This document shows, one piece after another, positions 40,326 through 49,475 of a stretch of DNA of 58,743 bases. Each line of letters begins with the position of its first letter. The stretch's first letter is position 1. Location: contig JBEKDL010000001.1 in NCBI GenBank assembly GCA_050014355.1, forward strand, positions 1 to 58,743. The letters are read 5' to 3'. The translations under genes and the position numbers were made by a program. The stretch comes from Fen-1077 sp050014355 (GTDB taxonomy: Bacteria > Chloroflexota > Dehalococcoidia > Dehalococcoidales > RBG-16-60-22). The notes beneath the pieces are model-generated. The model did not search any database and had not been told where the DNA came from. It saw only the letters and a program-made list of their open reading frames with translations.

Positions 40326-41267
40326 TTGGCAAGCTACATCGTCCGGAGACTGTTGCTGGGTATTATCGTTCTTTTCCTGGTCACCATCATTATCTTTCTT
40401 CTCATACAGATCATACCCGGCGACCCCGCGATAACGATGCTCGGCCCCCAGGCCAGCAAAGAGCAGCTGGAGGACATGAGAAAGCAGCTCTGGCTGGACC
40501 GTTCCCTGCCTGTCCAGTACGAGCACTGGCTTTCGGGCGCTCTTCACTTTAGATTCGGTACATCGATATACCACGAGAACATCGCAACGGCGATTATTAC
40601 CCGGCTGCCCATCACCCTGTACTATTCCCTAATTGCCCTGGTCTTAGGGAGCTTACTCGGTATTACGGCCGGCATTATATGCGCGGTGAAGCGGGGCAGT
40701 TTTTTAGATTCGCTGATTACTTTTTTTGCCAATTTCGGTATTTCGGTGCCAGTTTTCTGGCTGGGCGCTTTGGGCATCTATTATTTCGGGCTAAAGCTGA
40801 CCTGGCTACCAATCCAGGGCTACACATCGCCCTTCGATAATTTCTGGCTAAGCATCAAGCACGCTATCATGCCCATCATCTGCCTGGCTATTCCTGCCGT
40901 CGCCGCCTTAGCGCGCCAGACCCGTTCCAGCATGCTCGAGGTATTGCGCCGCGACTACATCCGCACCGCCAGGTCTAAAGGCCTCCTGGAAAAGATTGTC
41001 ATAACCAAACACGCCTTAAAGAATGCCCTTATACCGGTAGTGACCCTGCTCGGCTTGCAGCTGGGTTTTCTCTTCGGCGGTTCGGTGCTGGTGGAAAGGG
41101 TGTTCAATATTCCCGGCATGGGCAGGTTCCTTGTCCAGGGCGCCACAAACAAAGATGTGCCCGTCGTCCAGGCCTGCACGCTGGTTATCGCCCTGGCGGT
41201 GGTGCTGGTAAACCTCGCGGTTGACATATCCTACGGCTGGTTTGACCCCAGAATACACTATGACTAG
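40326..41267 (+). CDS. Dipeptide-type ABC transporter permease (DppB family)
   Basis: A 313-residue inner-membrane permease with six likely spans. N-terminus YIVRRLLLGIIVLFLVTIIIF, the family PGDPA segment, and the EAA loop (ARSKGLLEKIVITKHALKNALIPVVT) are standard for DppB/OppB. The TTG at 40326 has CGGAG at proper spacing. Partners are the binding protein upstream and the DppC-type gene 14 bp downstream. The two ATPases normally next to these genes are absent, so it must borrow them from another locus. Confidence 0.92.
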   Translation: MASYIVRRLLLGIIVLFLVTIIIFLLIQIIPGDPAITMLGPQASKEQLEDMRKQLWLDRSLPVQYEHWLSGALHFRFGTSIYHENIATAIITRLPITLYYSLIALVLGSLLGITAGIICAVKRGSFLDSLITFFANFGISVPVFWLGALGIYYFGLKLTWLPIQGYTSPFDNFWLSIKHAIMPIICLAIPAVAALARQTRSSMLEVLRRDYIRTARSKGLLEKIVITKHALKNALIPVVTLLGLQLGFLFGGSVLVERVFNIPGMGRFLVQGATNKDVPVVQACTLVIALAVVLVNLAVDISYGWFDPRIHYD

Positions 41268-41281
41268 GGAGCTGATAAGTC

Positions 41282-42184
41282 ATGCAGACTGAACCCGCAG
41301 CTAATGTCATTATCGAAACGGCCGCGCCGGCGCGCCAGGCCAGCGAAGCCCGGCGCATCTTCAGGGTAATGTTCAGCCGGTGGATTGTGGCGGTAGGGGC
41401 GTTCATTATCATCGCGATAATCCTGGTGGTTATTTTCGCCCCGCTGGTAGCTCCCTACAATCCCAATAAGCAGGCGCTGGAGATAAGGCTGCAGCAGCCA
41501 ACGCGCGAACACGTCCTGGGGACCGACGAGCTCGGCCGGGATGTGCTAAGCCGCGTCATCTTCGGCACGCGTATCTCGCTGATGGTGGGCTTGCTGGTCA
41601 TCAGCATCGCCAGCTTAATCGGCATGTCACTCGGCATCCTGGCCGGATATTTCGGTCGCTGGACGAACAACGTCATCATGAGAATAACGGACGCGATGAT
41701 GTCGCTTCCGCCTCTGGTGCTGGCCCTGGCCATCGCCACGGCTATCGGAGGCGGTCTGAAGGGCGTGATTTTATCGCTGGGCATAGCGATGGTGCCGGGA
41801 TATTGCCGGTTGATGTGCGGGCAGGTGCTTTCGATTAAAGAAGACGACTACATCACCGGGGCGCGCTCTCTCGGGGCGAGAGATTCGCGGGTGATGCTCC
41901 GCCATATCCTCCCTAACGCGTTTCCGCCCCTGCTGGTGCTATTGACTCTCACAATAGGCTCGGCGATTTTGTCCGAGGCCGGCTTAAGTTTCCTGGGTAT
42001 TGGCGTCGAGCCGGGGACAGCGACCTGGGGCTCTATGGTGAGCGACGGGTATAAGTACCTTTTCACCAACCCGCTGCTTTCTTTTGCGCCGGGTATTGCC
42101 ATCACACTCACGGTTCTCTCATTCAACATGGTAGGAGATGGCTTGAGAGACGCTTTGGACCCCAGATTAAGAGGCACACTTTAA
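41282..42184 (+). CDS. Dipeptide-type ABC transporter permease (DppC family)
   Basis: A 300-residue permease. Features: VIFAPLVAPYNPNKQAL and HVLGTDELGRDVLSRVIFGTRISL at the start of the domain, and the EAA loop (GARSLGARDSRVMLRHILPNAFPP). It begins with a cytoplasmic stretch of about 30 residues typical of DppC. AGGGAGCTGATAAGT precedes the ATG. Forms the heterodimeric channel with the DppB-type gene. Confidence 0.92.
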   Translation: MQTEPAANVIIETAAPARQASEARRIFRVMFSRWIVAVGAFIIIAIILVVIFAPLVAPYNPNKQALEIRLQQPTREHVLGTDELGRDVLSRVIFGTRISLMVGLLVISIASLIGMSLGILAGYFGRWTNNVIMRITDAMMSLPPLVLALAIATAIGGGLKGVILSLGIAMVPGYCRLMCGQVLSIKEDDYITGARSLGARDSRVMLRHILPNAFPPLLVLLTLTIGSAILSEAGLSFLGIGVEPGTATWGSMVSDGYKYLFTNPLLSFAPGIAITLTVLSFNMVGDGLRDALDPRLRGTL

Positions 42185-42273
42185 AATCACACAGACTACG
42201 GAGACTTGAAAATTGGTGGCAACTATGCCAGAATGGACAAAGCCATTTTTAAAAAAACGGGTAATAATAGTTT

Positions 42274-42807
42274 ATGAAAATACGCCAGAAGCAGAGCCGC
42301 CATATAAACCAGAATCCGCCCGCGGAAAATAACAACTTTAATCCTAATAATGACTATGATATATGGGTACTGCTGGACCAGGCACACTTCGCGGTAACCA
42401 GGTCGCGTTTGCTGGAACTCGCACAGTTTAATCTAACCAAGGAACAGACCCAGGTTTTATATGTACTGACAATGTGGGGTGGCTCGGCAACCATGAACCA
42501 GATAGCCTCTTTCACCATGCGTCAACGACATTCGGTATCCACTCTGGTCAATAGAATGGAAAAGGTCGGACTGGTAAAAAAGGTGAAAGTGCCAAAGGAA
42601 AAGGTTTTTAAAGTCATCATGACGAAAAAGGGGAAGGACAGATTCGAAAGAGTGACGCGAGAGTCAATCGAAATGGTATTTTCTTCCCTGTCAGCCGCGG
42701 ATAAACGAAAGTTCGTTTTATATTTAAATCAATTGCAGAAAAAAGCTCGCAGCTTGCTCGGTTTAGACTATAAACCGCCTTTTTTAAAACGAACGGCTAC
42801 TGATTAA
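42274..42807 (+). CDS. MarR-family transcriptional regulator
   Basis: A 177-residue winged-helix regulator. A disordered N-terminus (about 1-28) precedes the MarR core with NLTKEQTQVLYVLTMWGGSATMNQIASFT, the recognition helix region RQRHSVSTLVNRMEKVGLVKK, and the wing KVFKVIMTKKGKDRF. It follows the permeases and may repress the transporter through the perfect palindrome at 38426-38440. MarR proteins usually respond to phenolic ligands, which fits the aromatic-related enzyme next door. Confidence 0.9.
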   Translation: MKIRQKQSRHINQNPPAENNNFNPNNDYDIWVLLDQAHFAVTRSRLLELAQFNLTKEQTQVLYVLTMWGGSATMNQIASFTMRQRHSVSTLVNRMEKVGLVKKVKVPKEKVFKVIMTKKGKDRFERVTRESIEMVFSSLSAADKRKFVLYLNQLQKKARSLLGLDYKPPFLKRTATD

Positions 42808-43066
42808 CGTCAGGCCGTTTTCCTCGTTTCCTCTTCCTTAAGGAAAGACCCTCTTCTCGGTATATTCTCTCATATCATTTATGGACTAGCAGCCCTAATG
42901 ATATTCTATTTTACAATGACACTCCAAATAAGATAAACTTGGTAAGAACATATGTCCCGCCAGAGATGTAATATTAAGGTAAGTCCTTATCCGGAGATAT
43001 TGAATTTATTGCATCATCCAGTTACTCCCCTGGAATGAACAGGAAATATCGCTAACCTGAAAACAG

Positions 43067-44146
43067 ATGAAGATTGCATTGATACTGGGCACCCGCCCTG
43101 AAATAATCAAGATGTCGCCGGTGATACGGGAACTGGAAAAAAGCCGAATTGACTATTTTATCCTGCATACCGGCCAGCATTATTCCCCTAACCTTGACAA
43201 TATCTTCTTCCAACAGCTTAATCTTCCGCAGCCTAAATACAACCTCGGTGTAGGCTCGGGTTCTCATGCGGAAGAGACGGGCAGGATGCTCATCGGCATG
43301 GAAACGGTGCTTAAAGACGAGAAGCCGACCGATGGGCTCGTGGAAGGGGACACCAACAGCGTGCTGGCCGGAGCGCTGGCCGCAGTCAAGTCCGGTATCA
43401 GGGTGGGGCACATCGAGGCGGGACTTAGAAGTTATGACCGCCGCATGCCCGAGGAAATCAACCGCATCCTTGTCGACCACTGCGCCGACTTGTTGTTCGC
43501 CCCGACGGAAAAAGCCCGGCAAATCCTGCTTGGCGAGGGCATTCCCGGGGGGAAAATTTCCGTCACCGGTAACACCATCGTGGACGCCCTCTACCAGAAC
43601 TCCGAGATTTCCCGAAAAAAGAGCGATATCCTTAAAAAGCTAAACCTCACCCCTAGTAAGTATTTCCTGCTGACACTGCACCGGCAGGAGAACGTGGATG
43701 ACCGCACCAGATTCACATCTATCATCTCGGGACTGGAAAGTCTGTCTAAAGAATACAAAATGCCGGTTATTTATCCTATCCACCCCCGTTCTCGGAAGAT
43801 GATAGAGCGCTTCGGGCTGCGGGCCGAGCGCCTTACGATGATAGAACCGGTAGACTTTCTCGGTTTTTTACAGCTTGAAGAAAATGCGAAGCTCATTCTG
43901 ACGGATTCCGGCGGCGTGCAGGAAGAAAGTTGTATCCTGCGCGTACCCTGTGTCACCTTGAGAGATAATACCGAAAGGCCAGAGACGGTGGATGTTGGCG
44001 CCAACCTTCTGGCAGGCGCCAGCCCTGATAAAATCAGAGAGTGCGCCGGAATCATGCTGGCTAAAAAACCCGCCTGGAATAATCCCTTCGGTGATGGCAG
44101 GGCTGCTGGTCGCATTATCGATATTTTACAAGGGAAAGAGGTCTAA
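43067..44146 (+). CDS. wecB: UDP-N-acetylglucosamine 2-epimerase (second copy)
   Basis: A 359-residue non-hydrolysing 2-epimerase: LILGTRPEIIKMSPVI, HTGQHYSPNLDNIFF, EGDTNSVLAGALAA, HIEAGLRSYDRRMPEEINRILVDH, and LTDSGGVQEESCILRVP. It differs clearly from the copy at 30483, so the two are diverged paralogs and not a recent duplication. Followed 9 bp later by a UDP-ManNAc dehydrogenase-like gene; the pair would make UDP-ManNAcA. Confidence 0.93.
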   Translation: MKIALILGTRPEIIKMSPVIRELEKSRIDYFILHTGQHYSPNLDNIFFQQLNLPQPKYNLGVGSGSHAEETGRMLIGMETVLKDEKPTDGLVEGDTNSVLAGALAAVKSGIRVGHIEAGLRSYDRRMPEEINRILVDHCADLLFAPTEKARQILLGEGIPGGKISVTGNTIVDALYQNSEISRKKSDILKKLNLTPSKYFLLTLHRQENVDDRTRFTSIISGLESLSKEYKMPVIYPIHPRSRKMIERFGLRAERLTMIEPVDFLGFLQLEENAKLILTDSGGVQEESCILRVPCVTLRDNTERPETVDVGANLLAGASPDKIRECAGIMLAKKPAWNNPFGDGRAAGRIIDILQGKEV

Positions 44147-44155
44147 AACAGGAAA

Positions 44156-45358
44156 ATGACCAAGAAAGTTGTCGTCATCGGCACGGGGTATGTCGGTCTC
44201 CCGCTGGCAATCATGCTGGCCCGTTCCGGCTATCAGGTGATGGGCGTGGATGTCCAGGACAGCGTGGTCAATTCCATCAACAAGGGAGCCCTTCTCCCGG
44301 CCGAGGACGAGGTCAGGCAGGTATTCGAAGAGCCGGAAGTCAGAAAAAACCTACGCGCCAGTAAAACCCCCGCCCCGGCCGATGTGTTCATTATCTGCGT
44401 GCCCACCCCCCTCGACGCGAAAAAACAGGCCGCCGACCTTTCGCTGGTCAGACAGGGCGCGGAATCTATCGTTCCCTGCCTGCAGGCCGGGAACCTGGTG
44501 ATACTGGAAAGCACCGTCCCGCCCGGTACTTGCCGAAACGTTTTAACTCCTATTATCGAAAAGACGGGGCTAAAAGCAGGAAAGGATATATTTCTGGCTC
44601 ATTGCCCGGAACGCATCCTCCCCGGCGCGGTGCTTAAGGAAATCGTCGAGAATGACAGGGTCATCGGCGGAGTGAACCGGGAATCCACCCGAATGGCCAA
44701 AGAAATCTACGCTTCTTTTGTCAAAGGCAATCTCTATGAAACCGACATTATCACGGCAGAACTCGTCAAGCTCATGGAAAATACCTTCAGAGACGTCAAC
44801 ATCGCCCTGGCCAATGAGTTTGCCGCCGTCGCCGCCGGGCTGGGCATCGACATTCTCCCCGCCATCGAACTGGCGAACAAACACCCGAGGGTCAACATTT
44901 TAAAACCGGGTATCGGCGTAGGGGGGCATTGTATTCCCATCGTACCATGGTTCATCAAGCAGGTAGACCCGGTCAACTCACGGCTTATCACCGCTGCGCG
45001 CAAGGTCAATGACGAGGTGCCGGGCAAGATGGCGGCAGAGATTAAAAAAGCCGTTAAAGATATCCAAAAACCGCGTATTGTGGCGCTCGGAATCACATAC
45101 AAGCCGGACACTTACGATACCCGGAACAGCCCGGCGCAGGAAATAATCGATTTGCTGAAGGTTGACGGTTATCAGGTCAGCGTTTATGACCCGGTGGTGA
45201 ACGGCCGTCAATACGAATCGATAGAGTCGATTGTTAAAGGCGCCGATTGCCTCGTGGTGCTGGTGGAGCATAAAGCCGTCCGGGAAGAGATTGTCGCCAA
45301 AGAAACCAGGATAAAGAAGGCCATGCGCCATCCCTTAATCATCAGGTTTTATCAATAA
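44156..45358 (+). CDS. wecC: UDP-N-acetyl-mannosaminuronate-type dehydrogenase
   Basis: A 400-residue full-length UDP-sugar dehydrogenase. NAD motif GTGYVGLPLA at about 8-17, central PPGTC, catalytic Lys region AELVKLMENTFRDVN, catalytic Cys in GGHCIPIVPW, and the C-terminal UDP-binding domain (GITYKPDTYDTRNSPAQEI) are all present. Contrast with the truncated relative at 20150-20941. Operon with the 2-epimerase makes UDP-ManNAcA or a related uronate likely. Confidence 0.92.
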   Translation: MTKKVVVIGTGYVGLPLAIMLARSGYQVMGVDVQDSVVNSINKGALLPAEDEVRQVFEEPEVRKNLRASKTPAPADVFIICVPTPLDAKKQAADLSLVRQGAESIVPCLQAGNLVILESTVPPGTCRNVLTPIIEKTGLKAGKDIFLAHCPERILPGAVLKEIVENDRVIGGVNRESTRMAKEIYASFVKGNLYETDIITAELVKLMENTFRDVNIALANEFAAVAAGLGIDILPAIELANKHPRVNILKPGIGVGGHCIPIVPWFIKQVDPVNSRLITAARKVNDEVPGKMAAEIKKAVKDIQKPRIVALGITYKPDTYDTRNSPAQEIIDLLKVDGYQVSVYDPVVNGRQYESIESIVKGADCLVVLVEHKAVREEIVAKETRIKKAMRHPLIIRFYQ

Positions 45359-45503
45359 TTTGGAAAAAATAGTTTAAGGCATCGCTGGTCGTTGCTGACC
45401 GTGGTAAAATAGGGCATGAAATCGTACTTGTTAAACGCCAAGCGCATTTGTTTTGAGAGAGTAGAATGGCACTTATTGCCCAAGACCCGTCACGGGAGCG
45501 CAA

Positions 45504-46691
45504 TTGAACGTCTTACATCTCACCAACTATTTTTTTCCCGAATATAGCGGCACCACGACCAGACTTTACAACATTATCTGCCGCCTGCCTTTCGATGTTC
45601 ATGTTCTGACCGCAGACAGGACAGTGCCGGGGAAGACAATTCCGCTCAAGCAGGAGCAGTTTGGCAATGTGACGGTTAACCGCCTGCCGCTGGCCTTCGG
45701 CTCACCGGGGCAAAGCAATTCAGCCTGGGAGGCGATAAATACAATTCGCCGGGATAAAAAATTACTGGCTGGAACTGCCGAAAAACAGCCATTTGATATT
45801 CTGCACGCCCATAATTCCGTCGTCTTCGGGCAAGCCGCCGCTCAAGTAGCCGGAAAAACCGGCCGTCCTTTTGTTTTCGAGTATCACGGCCTGGCCCACG
45901 AATCTGTAAGTGGATTTCTCAAGAGCGTTAAGGCCTATTATATTCAGCGCACCGATAGAAACGTCATGCGGAAATGCGCTCATATTGTCACGCTGACCGA
46001 CCGCCTGAAGGAGTGGATAATACGCCATTACCGGATTCCCGATTCCCGCATCACCGTAGTGCCCAACGGCGCCGATGTTACACGATTTGCTCCCCAAAAA
46101 GAATACTCGGACAAGGCGGCGGAGCTGAAAAAGAGACTGGGTATCGACGGCAAGGTGGTCATGTATGCCGGCGTGATGGACTGGATTAACGGCGTGAATG
46201 ATTTAGCGGCGGTTGCCCCACAAATAATTAGGGAAAATCCGGAGGTATATTTCATCTTCCTCGGCGGACCGGCGGGTAACCGGAGCCTATCAGACCTAGA
46301 AAGTAAATTTCAGAAAAACGTGACGCTAATACCCGGTGTGCCTTACGATGATATGCCGGTTTATTATGATATGTGCGATGTCTTCGTTGTCCCGCGCCCA
46401 TCCACGGTATCGACGGAGACGATAGTCCCTTTGAAATTGGTCGAGGTCATGGCCATGGGCAAACCTGTGGTGGCCAGCGATGTCGGGGGGCTGGCTGAAG
46501 TAATAAAGAATGGTGAAAATGGATACCTCTTTAAAAAAGAAAATGCGGAAAGCCTGAAAAAAACTCTGCTCGACGCGCTGGCGGCGGATAATACCCGCCT
46601 CGGTCTCAACGCCAGACAGACGATTGTGGCAAAATATACCTGGGATAAATCAGCGGAAATTCTGTTAAACGTCTATAAAAAGTTAGCCTGA
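45504..46691 (+). CDS. Family-4 glycosyltransferase
   Basis: A 395-residue GT-B enzyme. N-terminus NVLHLTNYFFPEYSGTTTRLYN, middle VVPNGADVTRFAPQ, and the C-terminal VVMYAGVMDWINGVNDL, YFIFLGGPAGN and PSTVSTETIVPLKLVEVMAMGKPVVASDVGG. The TTG at 45504 is supported by GGGAG (45494-45498) and the immediate family N-terminus. Intact, likely sugar-nucleotide dependent transferase of the capsule or O-chain pathway. Confidence 0.9.
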   Translation: MNVLHLTNYFFPEYSGTTTRLYNIICRLPFDVHVLTADRTVPGKTIPLKQEQFGNVTVNRLPLAFGSPGQSNSAWEAINTIRRDKKLLAGTAEKQPFDILHAHNSVVFGQAAAQVAGKTGRPFVFEYHGLAHESVSGFLKSVKAYYIQRTDRNVMRKCAHIVTLTDRLKEWIIRHYRIPDSRITVVPNGADVTRFAPQKEYSDKAAELKKRLGIDGKVVMYAGVMDWINGVNDLAAVAPQIIRENPEVYFIFLGGPAGNRSLSDLESKFQKNVTLIPGVPYDDMPVYYDMCDVFVVPRPSTVSTETIVPLKLVEVMAMGKPVVASDVGGLAEVIKNGENGYLFKKENAESLKKTLLDALAADNTRLGLNARQTIVAKYTWDKSAEILLNVYKKLA

Positions 46692-46709
46692 AAAGGATGG
46701 TTGACGCCC

Positions 46710-48641
46710 TTGTGCGGAATATGCGGCATTTTTAAATACGCAGCAGCGTACCCGGAAGTGTCTGAAGAAATACTTGTGAAAATGCGCGACACGATGGTGC
46801 ACCGCGGACCCGATGACGCCGGCGTCTATATTTCGCCGGACAGGACGCTGGGCCTGGGGCATCGACGTTTAAGCATCATCGACCTGTCTTCCTGCGGCAA
46901 GCAGCCTATGTCTAATGAAAACGGTACGGTCTGGATTGTCTTTAACGGCGAGATTTACAACCATGAAAAGCTGCGGCCGTGGCTAGAGGCCAGAGGGCAC
47001 GTCTATCGTTCCCGCACCGATACCGAGACAATCCTGCACCTCTATGAAGAAAAGGGCCTCGATTGTGTTCATGACATCGAAGGCATGTTTGCCTTCGCCA
47101 TCTGGGACAGCCGGAAAAGGCAGCTTTTTTTAGCCAGAGATAGGATAGGTAAAAAGCCTTTATATTACTCGTGCCAAAACGGGGCTTTTATTTTCGCGTC
47201 AGAAATTAAGGCCATTTTAGAGTACCCCGGGCTGGTAAGAGATATAGATACCACCGCCCTCTATCACTATCTGACTTTTTTCGTCACGCCATCGCCTTAC
47301 ACCCTTTTTAAAGGAATAAACAAGCTTCCCCCTGGTTTTTACATGGTCTGCGACCAGCGTGGCAATATCTCTTACGAGCGGTACTGGGACGCCATCGTGC
47401 CAGCCCCGCGGGAAAAACAGCCGGAAGAATACTACACCGGGGGGATAAGGAACCTTCTGACCGAGTCCATTAAGAAAAGAATGATGTCTGACGTACCCTT
47501 CGGGGTGTTTTTAAGCGGCGGCATCGACTCGAGCACGAACGTTGCCCTCATGTCCCGCCTGATGGATCGGCCGGTGGAGACTTTTTCCGTGGGGTTTAAA
47601 GACCAACCCGCCTTCGACGAGTTCAAATACGCCCGGCAGATAGCACAGGAGTTCAAGACCAACCACCACGAAATCATCATCGACGATAAAGACCTCATGG
47701 ACTATGTCCCGAAATTGATATTTAACCAGGATGAGCCTGTGGCCGATTGGGTCTGCGTGCCGCTCTATTTTGTTTCTAAACTGGCGCGGGATAATGGGGT
47801 CATCGTCATCCAGATAGGCGAAGGCAGCGATGAGATATTCTTCGGCTATGAAGGATATAAGTACACCTTGGATTTATATCATAAATACTGGAAACCGTAC
47901 ATGATGGTGCCGGGTTTTGTAAGGAAAGCGGTCAACAGTGTATCCACATCTTTTCCTCATGCCCCGGTAATACGAAGCATTGCCGTGAGAGAAATATTGA
48001 GACGTGCCGCCAGGGATAAGGAACTGTTCTGGGGCGGTGCCATCGCTTTTACCGAGACCCAAAAAGAAGCCCTAATAGATACCACCGCCGGCTGGGAAAA
48101 CATGGATTCTGCCAGTATCGTAAAAGAACTCCTTTCCAGAATCTACGCTGAAAAACCCGGCGCGGACTTCCTGGAAAGAATGGTCTACCTGGAGCTAAAG
48201 CACCGCCTGCCGGAGCTTCTCCTGATGCGCGTGGATAAAATAACTATGTCCACCTCCGTGGAAGGGAGGGCGCCTTATCTCGACCATAAGCTGGTGGAAT
48301 TCGCCATGGGCATACCGAGCGCGTTGAAAATAAAAAACGGCCAGACGAAATACATCTTGAAAAAGGCGGTGGAAGGCATCATCCCGGATAATATTATCTA
48401 CCGCAAGAAACAGGGGTTCGGCGCGCCGGTCAAGGAATGGTTCGGCGGGGAGCTTGGAAGATATATCACGGACGGTATTTTAAATTCAAAGATAAGGGAA
48501 CGCCGTTTTTTCAACTACGAGTATTTGACCGATTTGCTGGCGAAACAGCGCCGCGGAGAAGCTGAAAACAGTGTGCCACTCTGGATTCTGTTCAACTTGA
48601 GCAAGTGGTATGATTACTGGATAGCGGGAGAGAGGATATAA
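46710..48641 (+). CDS. asnB: Asparagine synthase-like glutamine amidotransferase (AsnB type)
   Basis: A 643-residue enzyme: N-terminal class-II glutaminase domain (CGICGIFKYA, RGPDDAGVY, NGEIYNHEKL) and C-terminal synthetase domain with the PP-loop SGGIDSSTN. The nucleophile must be Cys2, so the TTG at 46710 directly before TGC is the start; AAGGATGG lies upstream. In polysaccharide loci such enzymes often amidate uronic acids instead of aspartate. Here that would fit UDP-ManNAcA production next door, but free asparagine synthesis cannot be excluded. Confidence 0.9.
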   Translation: MCGICGIFKYAAAYPEVSEEILVKMRDTMVHRGPDDAGVYISPDRTLGLGHRRLSIIDLSSCGKQPMSNENGTVWIVFNGEIYNHEKLRPWLEARGHVYRSRTDTETILHLYEEKGLDCVHDIEGMFAFAIWDSRKRQLFLARDRIGKKPLYYSCQNGAFIFASEIKAILEYPGLVRDIDTTALYHYLTFFVTPSPYTLFKGINKLPPGFYMVCDQRGNISYERYWDAIVPAPREKQPEEYYTGGIRNLLTESIKKRMMSDVPFGVFLSGGIDSSTNVALMSRLMDRPVETFSVGFKDQPAFDEFKYARQIAQEFKTNHHEIIIDDKDLMDYVPKLIFNQDEPVADWVCVPLYFVSKLARDNGVIVIQIGEGSDEIFFGYEGYKYTLDLYHKYWKPYMMVPGFVRKAVNSVSTSFPHAPVIRSIAVREILRRAARDKELFWGGAIAFTETQKEALIDTTAGWENMDSASIVKELLSRIYAEKPGADFLERMVYLELKHRLPELLLMRVDKITMSTSVEGRAPYLDHKLVEFAMGIPSALKIKNGQTKYILKKAVEGIIPDNIIYRKKQGFGAPVKEWFGGELGRYITDGILNSKIRERRFFNYEYLTDLLAKQRRGEAENSVPLWILFNLSKWYDYWIAGERI

Positions 48642-48645
48642 GAGT

Positions 48646-49425
48646 ATGGAAAAAGAAAAGCTGGAAGCCATTAAACAATGGACGAATGACCCCTGCGGCG
48701 CGGTATATGCCGAGACTTATAAAGAAGGCTCAAAGGAGTTTTTTGAAGCCGCCTTGAAAAACAGATACGAGGCGCATGCACCCTGGTTGAAAAAAATGAT
48801 TGATGAGTTAGATGTGGAAGGTAAGACGGTGCTGGAAGTGGGTTGTGGTATGGGTGCCGATCTACTTAGTCTTGCTAGAAATGGGGCCAAGGTCATCGGT
48901 CTTGATTTAACCCCCAGGCATATTGAACTGGCCAAGAAACTTTTTGATACATTCGGTTTTCCAGCTGATTTTATTATCGGGGATGCGGAATGTATGTCAC
49001 TGCCTTCAGAGTCAGTAGATGTAGTTTACAGTTTTGGAGTACTGCATCATACACCAAATATAGAAAAAGCCATATCTGAAATCCACCGGGTTTTAAAACC
49101 TGGTGGACTGGCAATTGTTGGTCTTTACCATAAAAACTCATGGCATTATTGGGTTAATTTGGTCTTTCTTCAGGGAATATTTCAACGTAAACTCTTTAAA
49201 ATGTCTATCGCTGAGCTTCTTTCCTCAAGTGTAGAATTTTCGCGGAGCGGTGCTAAGCCACTGGTAAAAGTCTATACTTCATCCCAATGCAAACGTTTAT
49301 TTACTAAATTCACGGCAGTAAAAATAAAAAAATATCAATGGGCAAAAGAACAGATTTATTTCCCCTGGATATTCTCACGTATAACAAAATACCTGCCTGC
49401 TTTCCTTCCCTCACTTTTAGGCTAG
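48646..49425 (+). CDS. SAM-dependent methyltransferase (group 1 of 4)
   Basis: A 259-residue class-I methyltransferase. SAM motif I VLEVGCGMGADLL at about 66-78, motif II-like LDLTPRHIELA, and VVYSFGVLHHTP plus HRVLKPGGLAIVG. The N-terminus (WTNDPCGAVYAETYKEGSKEFFE) is shared with the genes at 54627 (NEPCG, EGSLEYFE). Starts 5 bp after the amidotransferase, so likely modifies the same glycan or a lipid. Confidence 0.88.
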   Translation: MEKEKLEAIKQWTNDPCGAVYAETYKEGSKEFFEAALKNRYEAHAPWLKKMIDELDVEGKTVLEVGCGMGADLLSLARNGAKVIGLDLTPRHIELAKKLFDTFGFPADFIIGDAECMSLPSESVDVVYSFGVLHHTPNIEKAISEIHRVLKPGGLAIVGLYHKNSWHYWVNLVFLQGIFQRKLFKMSIAELLSSSVEFSRSGAKPLVKVYTSSQCKRLFTKFTAVKIKKYQWAKEQIYFPWIFSRITKYLPAFLPSLLG

Positions 49426-49475
49426 TATATTATGGTCTTTGCGAGGAAGAGTAGATAGCTATCTAACTTAAGTAA

